From the NCBI RefSeq assembly GCF_026262505.1, contig NC_067205.1, positions 22,353,585 to 22,417,584 on the forward strand: a stretch of 64,000 bases of DNA. The letters are read 5' to 3'. The DNA comes from Trichomonas vaginalis G3. Lineage: Eukaryota; Parabasalia; Trichomonadida; Trichomonadidae. How positions within the stretch are numbered: position 1 is the first letter of the stretch; every line of letters starts with the position of its first letter. The position numbers and the translations under genes are program-made. Shown in pieces: positions 1-13,700 of this stretch. The notes beneath the pieces are model-generated. The model was not told where the DNA came from and searched no databases. It saw only the letters and a list, made by a program, of their open reading frames with translations.

Positions 1-1180
1 ACTAAATAAATCTTTAACTTTTCTTCTAGTTATATTTATCTATTCATCATAAATTTATGTTTTTATTCAATTGCTTTTCAATTTATTTTCAAAACCTTAT
101 TCAAATTTATTTTATCATTAATATATTTTTATATTATAAATTTATTTAAAACTTATTAAAACATGTTATTACGTTATTAATTTTTACTTTTTCATTTTTA
201 TACCCTTTTCAATTTTCTTCTCAAATTTTCAATGCTTCTCAAATATTTCTCCATTCAAATATATCTTTACTAAAAATTTCTTTTTAAAAATCACAAATTC
301 ACTTATATTCTTATACGAATCAATCTGTATCATATTACCAAACTTCACAAACACATCTAACTATACAAATCATTTCAAATTTAAAATCATATAAATTAAT
401 ATTATGAATATCCTGTTCTTTTTCCGAATACCCTTTATTCCCACATTTCAATATATCTCTAAGTATGCAATAGTACCGATAAAACATTAATATCCCTGAT
501 ATTTATAAAAATGTAATATCTGATCTTTTGATGATTATCGGTATCATATATGTTTATTCTCAGGTCAGATTACAAAACGGTTATTTTAGAGCGCCTTTTC
601 GCGGAATTTGGAAATACAAATATCTGATCTTTTAATTTAGGTGAAGTGAAAATTTAAAAAATTCATACCTTTCTTTAAAAAATTCATATCTTTCTTTAAC
701 ATGTGGTAAGATTGTTATATGATTATTTTTTCGGATAATGATATGTAAACTAGTAACAGCATGTAGAATGAATAAGAATAAAAAGAAAATAAGAAATTAT
801 TTAGTAAAAATTGAATAAGAAAAAATTGAGAAGTATTTAAAAAAATAATGAATTATAAAATATTAGTTTTATATAGTATATTAATATTTCACAATTTTAT
901 TTTTGAATGTGTTTGAAATGAATTGAGAAGATTTTATATGAAAATGTATTTAAAAAGATAAAGATTAAAAAAATAAATTTATGATAAAAAGAAAGTGGTG
1001 GTTAAATGTAATGTACTGTGAAGTTGCGTTTAGAAATATTGAGAAAGGTGAAAGATAAAAGAATATGAAATTAATTGAAAATAAAATAGTAAAATTAAGT
1101 AGGGAAGGCATTGTTTGCTTTAATATTATATGTAAAAGAGATATTGATATAAGGTAGAGATATAATTTAAAGTTTTGAAT
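1..1180. other. AT-rich gene-free stretch
   Basis: I see no convincing coding frame. The sequence is AT-rich with many short A and T runs. A 40-bp piece at 637-676 recurs beyond the satellite at 8421-8460. A 21-bp tandem pair containing AAAAAATTCATA lies at about 656-696. Confidence 0.6.
637..676 (+). repeat. 40-bp repeat flanking the satellite (left copy)
   Basis: This piece begins TTAGGTGAAGTGAAAATT and matches 8421-8460 with one visible mismatch, in the same orientation. The two copies lie on opposite sides of the 7-kb satellite. The right copy lies inside a small minus-strand open frame (8278-8484), so the left copy may be a stray gene piece. Confidence 0.75.
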
Positions 1181-1182
1181 CA

Positions 1183-4100
1183 GAATGTCTTATTGAAAAA
1201 CAGATTTGTCTGATCACAAGCACTTAAGACTTTTATAACAACAGAAATGTGTTTATGATATTGAAATAGTCAAATTAAAATTTTTTTTTCTAAGATGTCT
1301 TATTGAAAAACAGATTTGTCTGATCACAAGCACTTAAGACTTTTATAACAATAGAAATGTGTTTATGATATTGAAATAGTCAAATTAAATTTTTTTTCTA
1401 AGATGTCTTAATGAAAAACAGATTTGTCTGATCACAAGCACTTAAGACTTTTATAACAATAGAAATGTGTTTATGATATTGAAATAGTCAAATTACAATT
1501 TTTTTTCTAAGATGTCTTATTGAAAAACAGATTTGTCTGATCACAAGCACTTAAGACTTTTATAACAATAGAAATGTGTTTATGATATTGAAATAGTCAA
1601 ATTAAATTTTTTTTTCTAAGATGTCTTATTGAAAAACAGATTTGTCTGATCACAAGCACTTAAGACTTTTATAACAATAGAAATGTGTTTATGATATTGA
1701 AATAGTCAAATTACAATTTTTTTTCTAAGATGTCTTATTGAAAAACAGATTTGTCTGATCACAAGCACTTAAGACTTTTATAACAATAGAAATGTGTTTA
1801 TGATATTGAAATAGTCAAATTAAAATTTTTTTTCTAAGATGTCTTATTGAAAAACAGATTTGTCTGATCACAAGCACTTAAGACTTTTATAACAATAGAA
1901 ATGTGTTTATGATATTGAAATAGTCAAATTAAATTTTTTTTCTAAGATGTCTTATTGAAAAACAGATTTGTCTGATCACAAGCACTTAAGACTTTTATAA
2001 CAATAGAAATGTGTTTATGATATTGAAATAGTCAAATTAAATTTTTTTCTAAGATGTCTTATTGAAAAACAGATTTGTCTGATCACAAGCACTTAAGACT
2101 TTTATAACAATAGAAATGTGTTTATGATATTGAAATAGTCAAATTAAATTTTTTTTCTAAGATGTCTTATTGAAAAACAGATTTGTCTGATCACAAGCAC
2201 TTAAGACTTTTATAACAATAGAAATGTGTTTATGATATTGAAATAGTCAAATTAAAATTTTTTTTCTAAGATGTCTTATTGAAAAACAGATTTGTCTGAT
2301 CACAAGCACTTAAGACTTTTATAACAATAGAAATGTGTTTATGATATTGAAATAGTCAAATTAAATTTTTTTTCTAAGATGTCTTATTGAAAAACAGATT
2401 TGTCTGATCACAAGCACTTAAGACTTTTATAACAATAGAAATGTGTTTATGATATTGAAATAGTCAAATTACAATTTTTTTTCTAAGATGTCTTATTGAA
2501 AAACAGATTTGTCTGATCACAAGCACTTAAGACTTTTATAACAATAGAAATGTGTTTATGATATTGAAATAGTCAAATTAAATTTTTTTTCTAAGATGTC
2601 TTATTGAAAAACAGATTTGTCTGATCACAAGCACTTAAGACTTTTATAACAATAGAAATGTGTTTATGATATTGAAATAGTCAAATTAAATTTTTTTTCT
2701 AAGATGTCTTATTGAAAAACAGATTTGTCTGATCACAAGCACTTAAGACTTTTATAACAATAGAAATGTGTTTATGATATTGAAATAGTCAAATTAAATT
2801 TTTTTTCTAAGATGTCTTATGAAAAACAGATTTGTCTGATCACAAGCACTTAAGACTTTTATAACAATAGAAATGTGTTTATGATATTGAAATAGTCAAA
2901 TTACAATTTTTTTTTCTAAGATGTCTTATGAAAAACAGATTTGTCTGATCACAAGCACTTAAGACTTTTATAACAATAGAAATGTGTTTATGATATTGAA
3001 ATAGTCAAATTACAATTTTTTTTCTAAGATGTCTTATTGAAAAACAGATTTGTCTGATCACAAGCACTTAAGACTTTTATAACAATAGAAATGTGTTTAT
3101 GATATTGAAATAGTCAAATTAAATTTTTTTTCTAAGATGTCTTATTGAAAAACAGATTTGTCTGATCACAAGCACTTAAGACTTTTATAACAATAGAAAT
3201 GTGTTTATGATATTGAAATAGTCAAATTACAATTTTTTTTTCTAAGATGTCTTATTGAAAAACAGATTTGTCTGATCACAAGCACTTAAGACTTTTATAA
3301 CAATAGAAATGTGTTTATGATATTGAAATAGTCAAATTAAATTTTTTTTCTAAGATGTCTTATTGAAAAACAGATTTGTCTGATCACAAGCACTTAAGAC
3401 TTTTATAACAATAGAAATGTGTTTATGATATTGAAATAGTCAAATTAAATTTTTTTTCTAAGATGTCTTATTGAAAAACAGATTTGTCTGATCACAAGCA
3501 CTTAAGACTTTTATAACAATAGAAATGTGTTTATGATATTGAAATAGTCAAGTTACAATTTTTTTCTAAGATGTCTTATTGAAAAACAGATTTGTCTGAT
3601 CACAAGCACTTAAGACTTTTATAACAATAGAAATGTGTTTATGATATTGAAATAGTCAAGTTACAATTTTTTTCTAAGATGTCTTATTGAAAAACAGATT
3701 TGTCTGATCACAAGCACTTAAGACTTTTATAACAATAGAAATGTGTTTATGATATTGAAATAGTCAAATTAAATTTTTTTTCTAAGATGTCTTATTGAAA
3801 AACAGATTTGTCTGATCACAAGCACTTAAGACTTTTATAACAATAGAAATGTGTTTATGATATTGAAATAGTCAAATTACAATTTTTTTTCTAAGATGTC
3901 TTATTGAAAAACAGATTTGTCTGATCACAAGCACTTAAGACTTTTATAACAATAGAAATGTGTTTATGATATTGAAATAGTCAAATTACAATTTTTTTTC
4001 TAAGATGTCTTATTGAAAAACAGATTTGTCTGATCACAAGCACTTAAGACTTTTATAACAATAGAAATGTGTTTATGATATTGAAATAGTCAAATTAAAT

Positions 4101-7100
4101 TTTTTTTCTAAGATGTCTTATTGAAAAACAGATTTGTCTGATCACAAGCACTTAAGACTTTTATAACAATAGAAATGTGTTTATGATATTGAAATAGTCA
4201 AATTACAATTTTTTTTCTAAGATGTCTTATTGAAAAACAGATTTGTCTGATCACAAGCACTTAAGACTTTTATAACAATAGAAATGTGTTTATGATATTG
4301 AAATAGTCAAATTAAATTTTTTTTCTAAGATGTCTTATTGAAAAACAGATTTGTCTGATCACAAGCACTTAAGACTTTTATAACAATAGAAATGTGTTTA
4401 TGATATTGAAATAGTCAAATTACAATTTTTTTTCTAAGATGTCTTATTGAAAAACAGATTTGTCTGATCACAAGCACTTAAGACTTTTATAACAATAGAA
4501 ATGTGTTTATGATATTGAAATAGTCAAATTACAATTTTTTTTCTAAGATGTCTTATTGAAAAACAGATTTGTCTGATCACAAGCACTTAAGACTTTTATA
4601 ACAATAGAAATGTGTTTATGATATTGAAATAGTCAAATTACATTTTTTTTTCTAAGATGTCTTATTGAAAAACAGATTTGTCTGATCACAAGCACTTAAG
4701 ACTTTTATAACAATAGAAATGTGTTTATGATATTGAAATAGTCAAATTAAATTTTTTTTCTAAGATGTCTTATTGAAAAACAGATTTGTCTGATCACAAG
4801 CACTTAAGACTTTTATAACAATAGAAATGTGTTTATGATATTGAAATAGTCAAATTAAATTTTTTTTTCTAAGATGTCTTATTGAAAAACAGATTTGTCT
4901 GATCACAAGCACTTAAGACTTTTATAACAATAGAAATGTGTTTATGATATTGAAATAGTCAAATTAAATTTTTTTTCTAAGATGTCTTATTGAAAAACAG
5001 ATTTGTCTGATCACAAGCACTTAAGACTTTTATAACAATAGAAATGTGTTTATGATATTGAAATAGTCAAATTAAATTTTTTTTCTAAGATGTCTTATTG
5101 AAAAACAGATTTGTCTGATCACAAGCACTTAAGACTTTTATAACAATAGAAATGTGTTTATGATATTGAAATAGTCAAATTAAATTTTTTTTCTAAGATG
5201 TCTTATTGAAAAACAGATTTGTCTGATCACAAGCACTTAAGACTTTTATAACAATAGAAATGTGTTTATGATATTGAAATAGTCAAATTACAATTTTTTT
5301 TCTAAGATGTCTTATTGAAAAACAGATTTGTCTGATCACAAGCACTTAAGACTTTTATAACAATAGAAATGTGTTTATGATATTGAAATAGTCAAATTAA
5401 ATTTTTTTTCTAAGATGTCTTATTGAAAAACAGATTTGTCTGATCACAAGCACTTAAGACTTTTATAACAATAGAAATGTGTTTATGATATTGAAATAGT
5501 CAAATTAAATTTTTTTTTCTAAGATGTCTTATTGAAAAACAGATTTGTCTGATCACAAGCACTTAAGACTTTTATAACAATAGAAATGTGTTTATGATAT
5601 TGAAATAGTCAAATTAAATTTTTTTTCTAAGATGTCTTATTGAAAAACAGATTTGTCTGATCACAAGCACTTAAGACTTTTATAACAATAGAAATGTGTT
5701 TATGATATTGAAATAGTCAAATTAAATTTTTTTTTCTAAGATGTCTTATTGAAAAACAGATTTGTCTGATCACAAGCACTTAAGACTTTTATAACAATAG
5801 AAATGTGTTTATGATATTGAAATAGTCAAATTAAATTTTTTTTCTAAGATGTCTTATTGAAAAACAGATTTGTCTGATCACAAGCACTTAAGACTTTTAT
5901 AACAATAGAAATGTGTTTATGATATTGAAATAGTCAAATTAAATTTTTTTTCTAAGATGTCTTAATGAAAAACAGATTTGTCTGATCACAAGCACTTAAG
6001 ACTTTTATAACAATAGAAATGTGTTTATGATATTGAAATAGTCAAATTACAATTTTTTTTCTAAGATGTCTTAATGAAAAACAGATTTGTCTGATCACAA
6101 GCACTTAAGACTTTTATAACAATAGAAATGTGTTTATGATATTGAAATAGTCAAATTACAATTTTTTTTCTAAGATGTCTTATTGAAAAACAGATTTGTC
6201 TGATCACAAGCACTTAAGACTTTTATAACAATAGAAATGTGTTTATGATATTGAAATAGTCAAATTAATTTTTTTTTCTAAGATGTCTTAATGAAAAACA
6301 GATTTGTCTGATCACAAGCACTTAAGACTTTTATAACAATAGAAATGTGTTTATGATATTGAAATAGTCAAATTAAAATTTTTTTTTCTAAGATGTCTTA
6401 TTGAAAAACAGATTTGTCTGATCACAAGCACTTAAGACTTTTATAACAATAGAAATGTGTTTATGATATTGAAATAGTCAAATTACAATTTTTTTTTCTA
6501 AGATGTCTTATTGAAAAACAGATTTGTCTGATCACAAGCACTTAAGACTTTTATAACAATAGAAATGTGTTTATGATATTGAAATAGTCAAATTAAATTT
6601 TTTTTCTAAGATGTCTTATTGAAAAACAGATTTGTCTGATCACAAGCACTTAAGACTTTTATAACAATAGAAATGTGTTTATGATATTGAAATAGTCAAA
6701 TTAAATTTTTTTTCTAAGATGTCTTAATGAAAAACAGATTTGTCTGATCACAAGCACTTAAGACTTTTATAACAATAGAAATGTGTTTATGATATTGAAA
6801 TAGTCAAATTAAAATTTTTTTTCTAAGATGTCTTATTGAAAAACAGATTTGTCTGATCACAAGCACTTAAGACTTTTATAACAATAGAAATGTGTTTATG
6901 ATATTGAAATAGTCAAATTAAAATTTTTTTCTAAGATGTCTTAATGAAAAACAGATTTGTCTGATCACAAGCACTTAAGACTTTTATAACAATAGAAATG
7001 TGTTTATGATATTGAAATAGTCAAATTAAATTTTTTTTCTAAGATGTCTTATTGAAAAACAGATTTGTCTGATCACAAGCACTTAAGACTTTTATAACAA

Positions 7101-8212
7101 TAGAAATGTGTTTATGATATTGAAATAGTCAAATTAAAATTTTTTTTCTAAGATGTCTTATTGAAAAACAGATTTGTCTGATCACAAGCACTTAATTTTA
7201 TAACAACAGAAATGTGTTTATGATATTGAAATAGTCAAATTAAATTTTTTTTCTAAGATGTCTTATTGAAAAACAGATTTGTCTGATCACAAGCACTTAA
7301 GACTTTTATAACAATAGAAATGTGTTTATGATATTGAAATAGTCAAATTAAAATTTTTTTTAAGATGTCTTATTGAAAAACAGATTTGTCTGATCACAAG
7401 CACTTAAGACTTTTATAACAATAGAAATGTGTTTATGATATTGAAATAGTCAAATTAAAATTTTTTTTTAAAAGATGTCTTATTGAAAAACAGATTTGTC
7501 TGATCACAAGCACTTAAGACTTTTATAACAATAGAAATGTTTTATGATATTGAAATAGTCAAATTAAAAATTTTTTTTCTAAGATGTCTTATTGAAAAAC
7601 AGATTTGTCTGATCACAAGCACTTAAGACTTTTATAACAATAGAAATGTGTTTATGATATTGAAATAGTCAAATTAAATTTTTTTTCTAAGATGTCTTAT
7701 TGAAAAACAGATTTGTCTGATCACAAGCACTTAAGACTTTTATAACAATAGAAATGTGTTTATGATATTGAAATAGTCAAATTAATTTTTTTTCTAAGAT
7801 GTCTTATTGAAAAACAGATTTGTCTGATCACAAGCACTTAAGACTTTTAAACAATAGAAATGTGTTTATGATATTGAAATAGTCAAATTAAATTTTTTTT
7901 CTAAGATGTCTTATGAAAAACAGATTTGTCTGATCACAAGCACTTAAGACTTTTATAACAATAGAAATGTGTTTATGATATTGAAATAGTCAAATTAAAA
8001 TTTTTTTCTAAGATGTCTTATTGAAAAACAGATTTGTCTGATCACAAGCACTTAAGACTTTTATAACAATAGAAATGTGTTTATGATATTGAAATAGTCA
8101 AATTAAATTTTTTTTCTAAGATGTCTTATTGAAAAACAGATTTGTCTGATCACAAGCACTTAAGACTTTTATAACAATAGAAATGTGTTTATGATATTGA
8201 AATAGTCAAATT
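1183..8212. repeat. Satellite array, about 65 units of about 108 bp
   Basis: The array is head-to-tail with a period of 107-110 bp. Each unit runs from GATGTCTTATTGAAAAACAG through TGATCA and CTTAAG to a T-tract of 7 to 10 bases. Units differ mainly in T-tract length, in AAATT versus ACAATT before it, in TTATTG versus TTAATG, and in rare small indels such as the unit near 7190. The core can fold as CAGA-TTTG-TCTG inside longer GTCTTA/TAAGAC arms. The near identity of the units implies recent amplification or strong homogenisation. No coding frame runs through it. Confidence 0.97.
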
Positions 8213-8277
8213 CTTTATATGATTCATTTCCACTCAAATATTTATTCATATTAAAAAATTATATCATTATAATTTGC

Positions 8278-8484
8278 TTATTTCATCTTCATTGCTGTAA
8301 TTTTTAATCTTTCAATTAGTTCTTTTGGTACGTATTCTAAATATTCTTCTTTTCTATCTAAAATTGTTTTGATAACGAATTCTAATCTTTCGTTTTGCAA
8401 ACTTTCGGATCGGAATGATTTTAGGTGAAGTGAAAATTTAAAAAATTCATATCTTTCTTTATATTTGTTTCTAAGGGTATTCAT
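8278..8484 (-). CDS. Hypothetical small protein, possibly a gene remnant
   Basis: This 68-residue open frame is rich in charged and aromatic residues (KYKERYEFFKFSLHLK near the start) and predicted mostly helical by eye. I recognise no family. Its first third overlaps the 40-bp repeat that also occurs at 637-676, so this may be the edge of a dispersed gene family rather than a whole gene. It could also be chance coding. Confidence 0.3.
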   Translation of the reverse strand: MNTLRNKYKERYEFFKFSLHLKSFRSESLQNERLEFVIKTILDRKEEYLEYVPKELIERLKITAMKMK

Positions 8485-8801
8485 TTATATAGCATTGAAG
8501 TATATATTATTAGCTATCATTACATATCGGTCAAGTTTGATTTGGACTTAGGATGTGTAATGCGAATGCAAATTATTATTTTAATTTATAATTAAAATTG
8601 TCCAACTTGTAGTATAGTCTCTAGCAATGGACTTATCTTTTGGCATCGGGATTGAAAGTCCAATGAAATTAAATCCGATGAAACATACACCACATTCTCC
8701 TATATCTTCTGTAGTTGCATATTATATATTCAAACGATTTTTAAATAATGTTTCTATCAAATGTGTAGTGATTCCGTCCCGATTAAAAATTGAGTACTTT
8801 C

Positions 8802-8819
8802 ATCCCGATTTATCGGGAT
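8802..8819. repeat. Perfect 8-bp-arm palindrome
   Basis: Arms ATCCCGAT and ATCGGGAT are separated by TT. Further copies of TCCCGAT lie at about 8776 and 8838-8850, giving a small cluster. This could be a protein-binding site or the hairpin of a small transposon; flanking inverted ends were looked for and not found. Confidence 0.6.
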
Positions 8820-9192
8820 AAAATTGAATACTTTTATCCCGATTTCCCGATCAATTCCGATGCCGCCTGGACACACCATTTTTTGACAAAATCATCACCG
8901 GACTGCGCAAATAGATGAAAAAAAATCTACAAAATCCAATTGATGTGCTAAATGCTAATTTCAATATTTGAAATAAAGCGCGATGGAAATGTCAAAATAA
9001 GATGAAAATTGACTACTTATTATGCAAACAGGAGGGAAAACGAGAGCGGAATGATGCTCAAAAAAATACCCAAATTCAATTTTAAATAATTGTTGCACCA
9101 CAGATAAAGTTTGTTCCATAAATAATGAAAATTGTATCTTCTTATGCCATGATAACATTGCATTCAATTCTTTCATTTAAGGTTAATTTTCA

Positions 9193-9330
9193 ATGTTACT
9201 TCATGACCATTGCCAGAGATTTGAATTAAAGTCAGATGGCAGTGAGTGTAGTTTTAAACCAAATTTTGAATGCTGCTACTTCAGAAATAAATCTAATATC
9301 AAGAATTTAATAAGATCGATGAAAAATTGA
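9193..9330 (+). pseudogene. Small cysteine-rich open frame, possible gene remnant
   Basis: This 45-residue frame starts at an ATG and contains several cysteines and a basic tail (CSFKPNFECCYFRNK). Its composition looks protein-like, but no family is recognised. It could be a leftover of a host gene cut by the Polinton insertion or a chance frame. Confidence 0.2.
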
Positions 9331-9668
9331 ACGTTTTTAAAAAACCGCCATTTGAGAGGAAAATTGAGAACATCGATATATACTTTTTGTGACCTTACAT
9401 TTTGTGACAATTTTTTTCCAATATTTTCTTATTCCGGTTAAGTTAATTTGAGAATCTGATTATTGATTATATTCAAAAGAAACTATTTTGATAATGAAGA
9501 TACCAATCGTTTAGTTCAAACTGCTTATATGACATCATTTACTGAACAAAAAAAATCATCTTCTGCATTGAAAATTTCAGCAGAAGAATGAACTTCAATA
9601 TTTGACAGATCTTATTTTTTTTTGACAAAAAGAAGATTTTTTATGGACAATATTAGAGGAGGCGGGTT

Positions 9669-10678
9669 ATGAGGTTGATAAATATTATTTTAGAAATTGT
9701 TTTAAATGAGTTTGATTATGATGGAAAAATGAATAAAGATGATGTTATAAATTTCTTATATCCCACATCTAAAAAGGGAAAAACTAAAGAACCTGATGTT
9801 TTCCCTGAATATTATGAAGAACGAATTAAAGATGATGAATATGATGAAATTGAAAGACTGAAAAAATAAGAGATGAAATAGATGAAAAAATTAAGGAATT
9901 AAGAGAAGTTGAAAAATATAATGAAAATGAAGTAGAGGGTTTAATGAATATCCCAGCTTCAGAATCAGCAGTTCAGAAATCTCATGAAGAAAGATATAAA
10001 AATTATGTCTCAGAATCAACACAAAATTTATTAGATGGTGAAATAGATGAAACACTTTCAGAAGAAGGTACTAAATTTATTCGTAAACATAAGTTACAAT
10101 TTATTGATAATGAAAAATACCCTTGTATCTTACTTTCACCCCCTCTCGATTCTGAGAAATTCAAAAAAGCTCTTAAAAACGTGACATATGCAACTAATAC
10201 GATTAAGAAAGAAGATCATGATATTTACACAAATTATTATTTAAATAAATGCACAGGTGTTGATAAAGTTTTTGATTTATTAGATAAAATATCAAAAGAA
10301 ACCATTGGAACCTATAAAATTTTGTGTGATTGTGGTTTCATTATTGAAGATACCAATAATGTTTCATATGAAAGAACAGCACCGAAGGAAGATGAAGTGG
10401 AAAGGTCTATACCATTCGTTATTAAGAATATAAAAGATATGAAAATGTATAAGCATTATATTTATTCATTTATTTCAGAAAAAATGGAAGCAACCCATAA
10501 AACATCTTCTCATCATTTTATAGCTATTCATACATTCCTTTTCAAAGTTGTGAAATTAAATAAGACAGGAATTAGATTTAATGTATCAGGGTACGCATTC
10601 TTGAGTAAATTAAAATGTATTCGTCACGTCGCAGATGATAAAAATTTATGTGTTCTTAATTCATTTTATGGGCTTTAA
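9669..10678 (+). pseudogene. Polinton A unknown gene region upstream of the polymerase
   Basis: This fossil region lies immediately before the polymerase gene and in the same orientation. Its predicted protein parts are highly charged, with a lysine- and glutamate-rich first part and a later part with spaced cysteines and histidines. No known domain is recognised. Position suggests a replication partner of the polymerase, such as a terminal-protein-type factor, but that is inference. The region appears broken. Confidence 0.5.
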
Positions 10679-10727
10679 AAAATAAACTTTATTTTTATTT
10701 ATTTTTTAATTTTTTTTTCTGAAATAA

Positions 10728-13700
10728 ATGAACAAAAACGGAACCGCTAAAATGAATGATAATCAAATTAGAGCAGAAGGTAGAAGGTTATTTAAACGCT
10801 TCTATAACATTCCTGATGGTGTTAATCCTAAAACTCGTAGAAGCTATTTAAATGAAGCAATAGATGCATATGAAGGGTTTGACATTTCATCAGAAAGTGA
10901 GAGATTAGCGAGAATGTTAAATGTTAATATTGATTTCTATTATTGTGATCCTCAACCAGAAGACGTGGACATAAATAAGGTAGACTTTCCATTAGTGGAT
11001 TCAATAATGATAGATCCAGAATTTGAAACAATAAATATTTTATTAACACAGAGTCCATGTGGAAAACTTCACGCTGACAGAATAACAGACGTTGAAGCAC
11101 TCACCGGCTATAGAGTTTGTCCATATTGTAAAGAAGAAGTTTATTCTATCCGTGATGATCCAGAAAGGAAATACCAAAGAAGATTTTTAAAGCATTGCGA
11201 GAAATGTAAAGAAAATAATGGAAGATTAATTCAAGACGTTCAATTGCAAAAGACACAGCAACCATATGCACCACATATTACGAAACAGAAGATATATCAG
11301 TGGTTATTAGCTCATAATTTGCAGGAATATTATCAACCGACAAGATATTATATTACTTTTGACTTCGAAACATTAGAGACTAAAGAAGAATTACAACTTT
11401 CTGAGTGTGCAACTTTGAACGCTTACTTAAAACCATTCATGGTATCATCAACGGTTAAATTAAATGATAAAACGTATACGAGGAATTTTTGCTTAACTTC
11501 GAGTGATTCTTTTATTTCTGATTGGATTGAGTTTTTATTTTCAACCTGTTCATTAGTTGTTGAATCAAATATTGAACAATATGAAGAATTAATGAAGTCC
11601 CATACATTAAATGAAAAACAGAAGGAAGCATTTAAAGAACTTCTAGATGAGGAATTCAATAAAGTGAATATCATAGGTTTTAATTCGGGAAAGTTTGATT
11701 TAAATTTAATTCTTCGTGATTTAAACACTGCAAAATGGAAAATAAAATCAATACTGGGTTCATCTTCACAATTTAAGCAAATCATTGTAAAGAAAACAAA
11801 CGTTCCATATGAATTGAGATTTATTGACATCAGAAATTATATAGCGGGTGGGACATTAGACCAATTCACTCAAGATTTCGGAAATAATAAAACACGTGTT
11901 AAATCCTTTTTCCCTTATCAATTCATCACGTGGGAGAATTACGAAGAAGAATTATATAAAGAGGAACCATTCACTCAAGATTCATTTTATTCAGCATTAA
12001 CCCAAGAAACTATATCAGATAGTGATTATCAAATATATCTCAATGATGCTAAAAATTTTAAGAATAGATTAGAATATTTTATTCATTATTGCAATAAAGA
12101 TGTTGAAATTATGATTGACCCAATTGATAAAATTATTGAAGAAACATTTGTTTATAAAATTGATATGCTTCATAATCTTTCTTTATCATCGAATGCTTCA
12201 ATGATTCGTTACGCTTTAGCATATAAAGACTTTAATCCTAATGAAAAATATCCTGAGGAAGAGATAGAATCAAGTTTTGAATTAACGAAAAAGTATTGGA
12301 AATATAAAATTGAATCATATAAGAAACAAGATGAAAAAGCAGAAAGGGATACTAAAAATAATGTTTCAATGGATGATTTTCAATACTATCACGATTTAAT
12401 CCTTTCATCTAAATGCAAAATGTGTGGTAAAGCGTTTACATATGCAAATAAACCAACATTGGATAGAATCGATAATGAAAAACCACATACCAAAGAAAAT
12501 TGTCAGTTAATGTGTTGTTATTGCAATGTCGTAAAATCAAATAAAGATGAAGATGTTCAACGTTTAAGAATCAATTTAAGAAATTACGCATTAAAAAATA
12601 ATTTACCAATGACTTTAGATTCAGTTGAAGCTTATCACATTCTCCGTAATGTAATTACTGGTGGTTTATCAAATGTTCAACATCGTGTTAATCTTAAAGG
12701 AATCACACACATTAATAAACTTTCATATAATCCAGAAACTAAAACTGTATCAAATGAGGACACTTCCAACATTATGACTCATTTCGTTGGAGTTGACTTT
12801 AATTCATTATATCCTTCATCATTTTCATCTAATCCTCATGATTTCATTCAATATACTGACCATAAAATGTATATGCCGGGAAGATTGAATGGTGTTATCA
12901 TTTGTGATACAGCAACAAAGAAAGCAAAAGCACTGGGAATAATTAAGAAGAAAAATACTTTATTCGTGGCTGAAGTAAAGGGTCACATTGATGAAAAATA
13001 CATTAATGATTACATAAACTTTTTACCGATAATAAGAAACTTTGATATTATCACAGATGAAAAAACAATTGGCAGTTTCATGTATAATTACATGAAATCA
13101 AACAATCTACCAGTTGACCAGAAACAGAGAAAATTAACTCAGTTAGCATCAACACACAACCAATATCAACCATTTTCTTCTTATTATCTATGGTATCTAA
13201 TAGACAGATTTCATTTTATCATCGATGATATTCAATCAATTTTAACATTTACTAAAAACACTTGCTTTAATGAATTTGCGAACAAATTTATGAACGAAAG
13301 ACAAAAGGCTGAATTAGAAGGAAATAAAGGAAAAAGTTTATTTTGCAAGATTTCGCTTAATGGATCATATGGTTACGATGCAATGAATACACAAAATTAC
13401 GCAAAGACTAAAATAATGAATGCACAGAAGGCACGCGTTGCATGTATGTCAAATAAGTTTAAAAACATAAGAGAAATAGGTGAAGATACATATCAAGTGA
13501 TGCTTAAAGATAGATTTTATAGATGTGATACATGTTTACAAGAGGCATTCTTCACTTTAGATAATGCTAAATACTGGTATTTAGTTTTCATTTATGATTT
13601 TATGTATAAATGCATGGATGTTAATCGTTTTCATTTCATTGAAGGTGATACTGATTCATCTTATTGGGCAATCGCTGGCGACCCAAATTTTCCTAACACT

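Larger units (their letters stand above)
8485..9668. other. Mostly gene-free stretch left of Polinton A
   Basis: It holds a perfect palindrome at 8802-8819 (ATCCCGAT-TT-ATCGGGAT) amid several TCCCGAT words, a small open frame at 9193-9330, and a short open stretch of about 37 codons near 9475-9590. No terminal repeat of the downstream Polinton could be recognised here. Confidence 0.5.

Noticed and set aside
1183-8212. CRISPR-like array
   Set aside because: Units are directly adjacent without variable spacers, and the context is eukaryotic; it is a satellite.
8627-8821. 64-codon plus-strand frame
   Set aside because: It runs through the ATCCCGAT palindrome and has no protein-like features or partner on either side.
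8961-9176. 71-codon minus-strand frame
   Set aside because: Phe/Ser/Tyr-rich low complexity of the AT-rich type; no family features and no leader.
11423-11830. 135-codon minus-strand frame inside the polymerase gene
   Set aside because: It is the antisense of a clear polymerase frame with all motifs on the plus strand.
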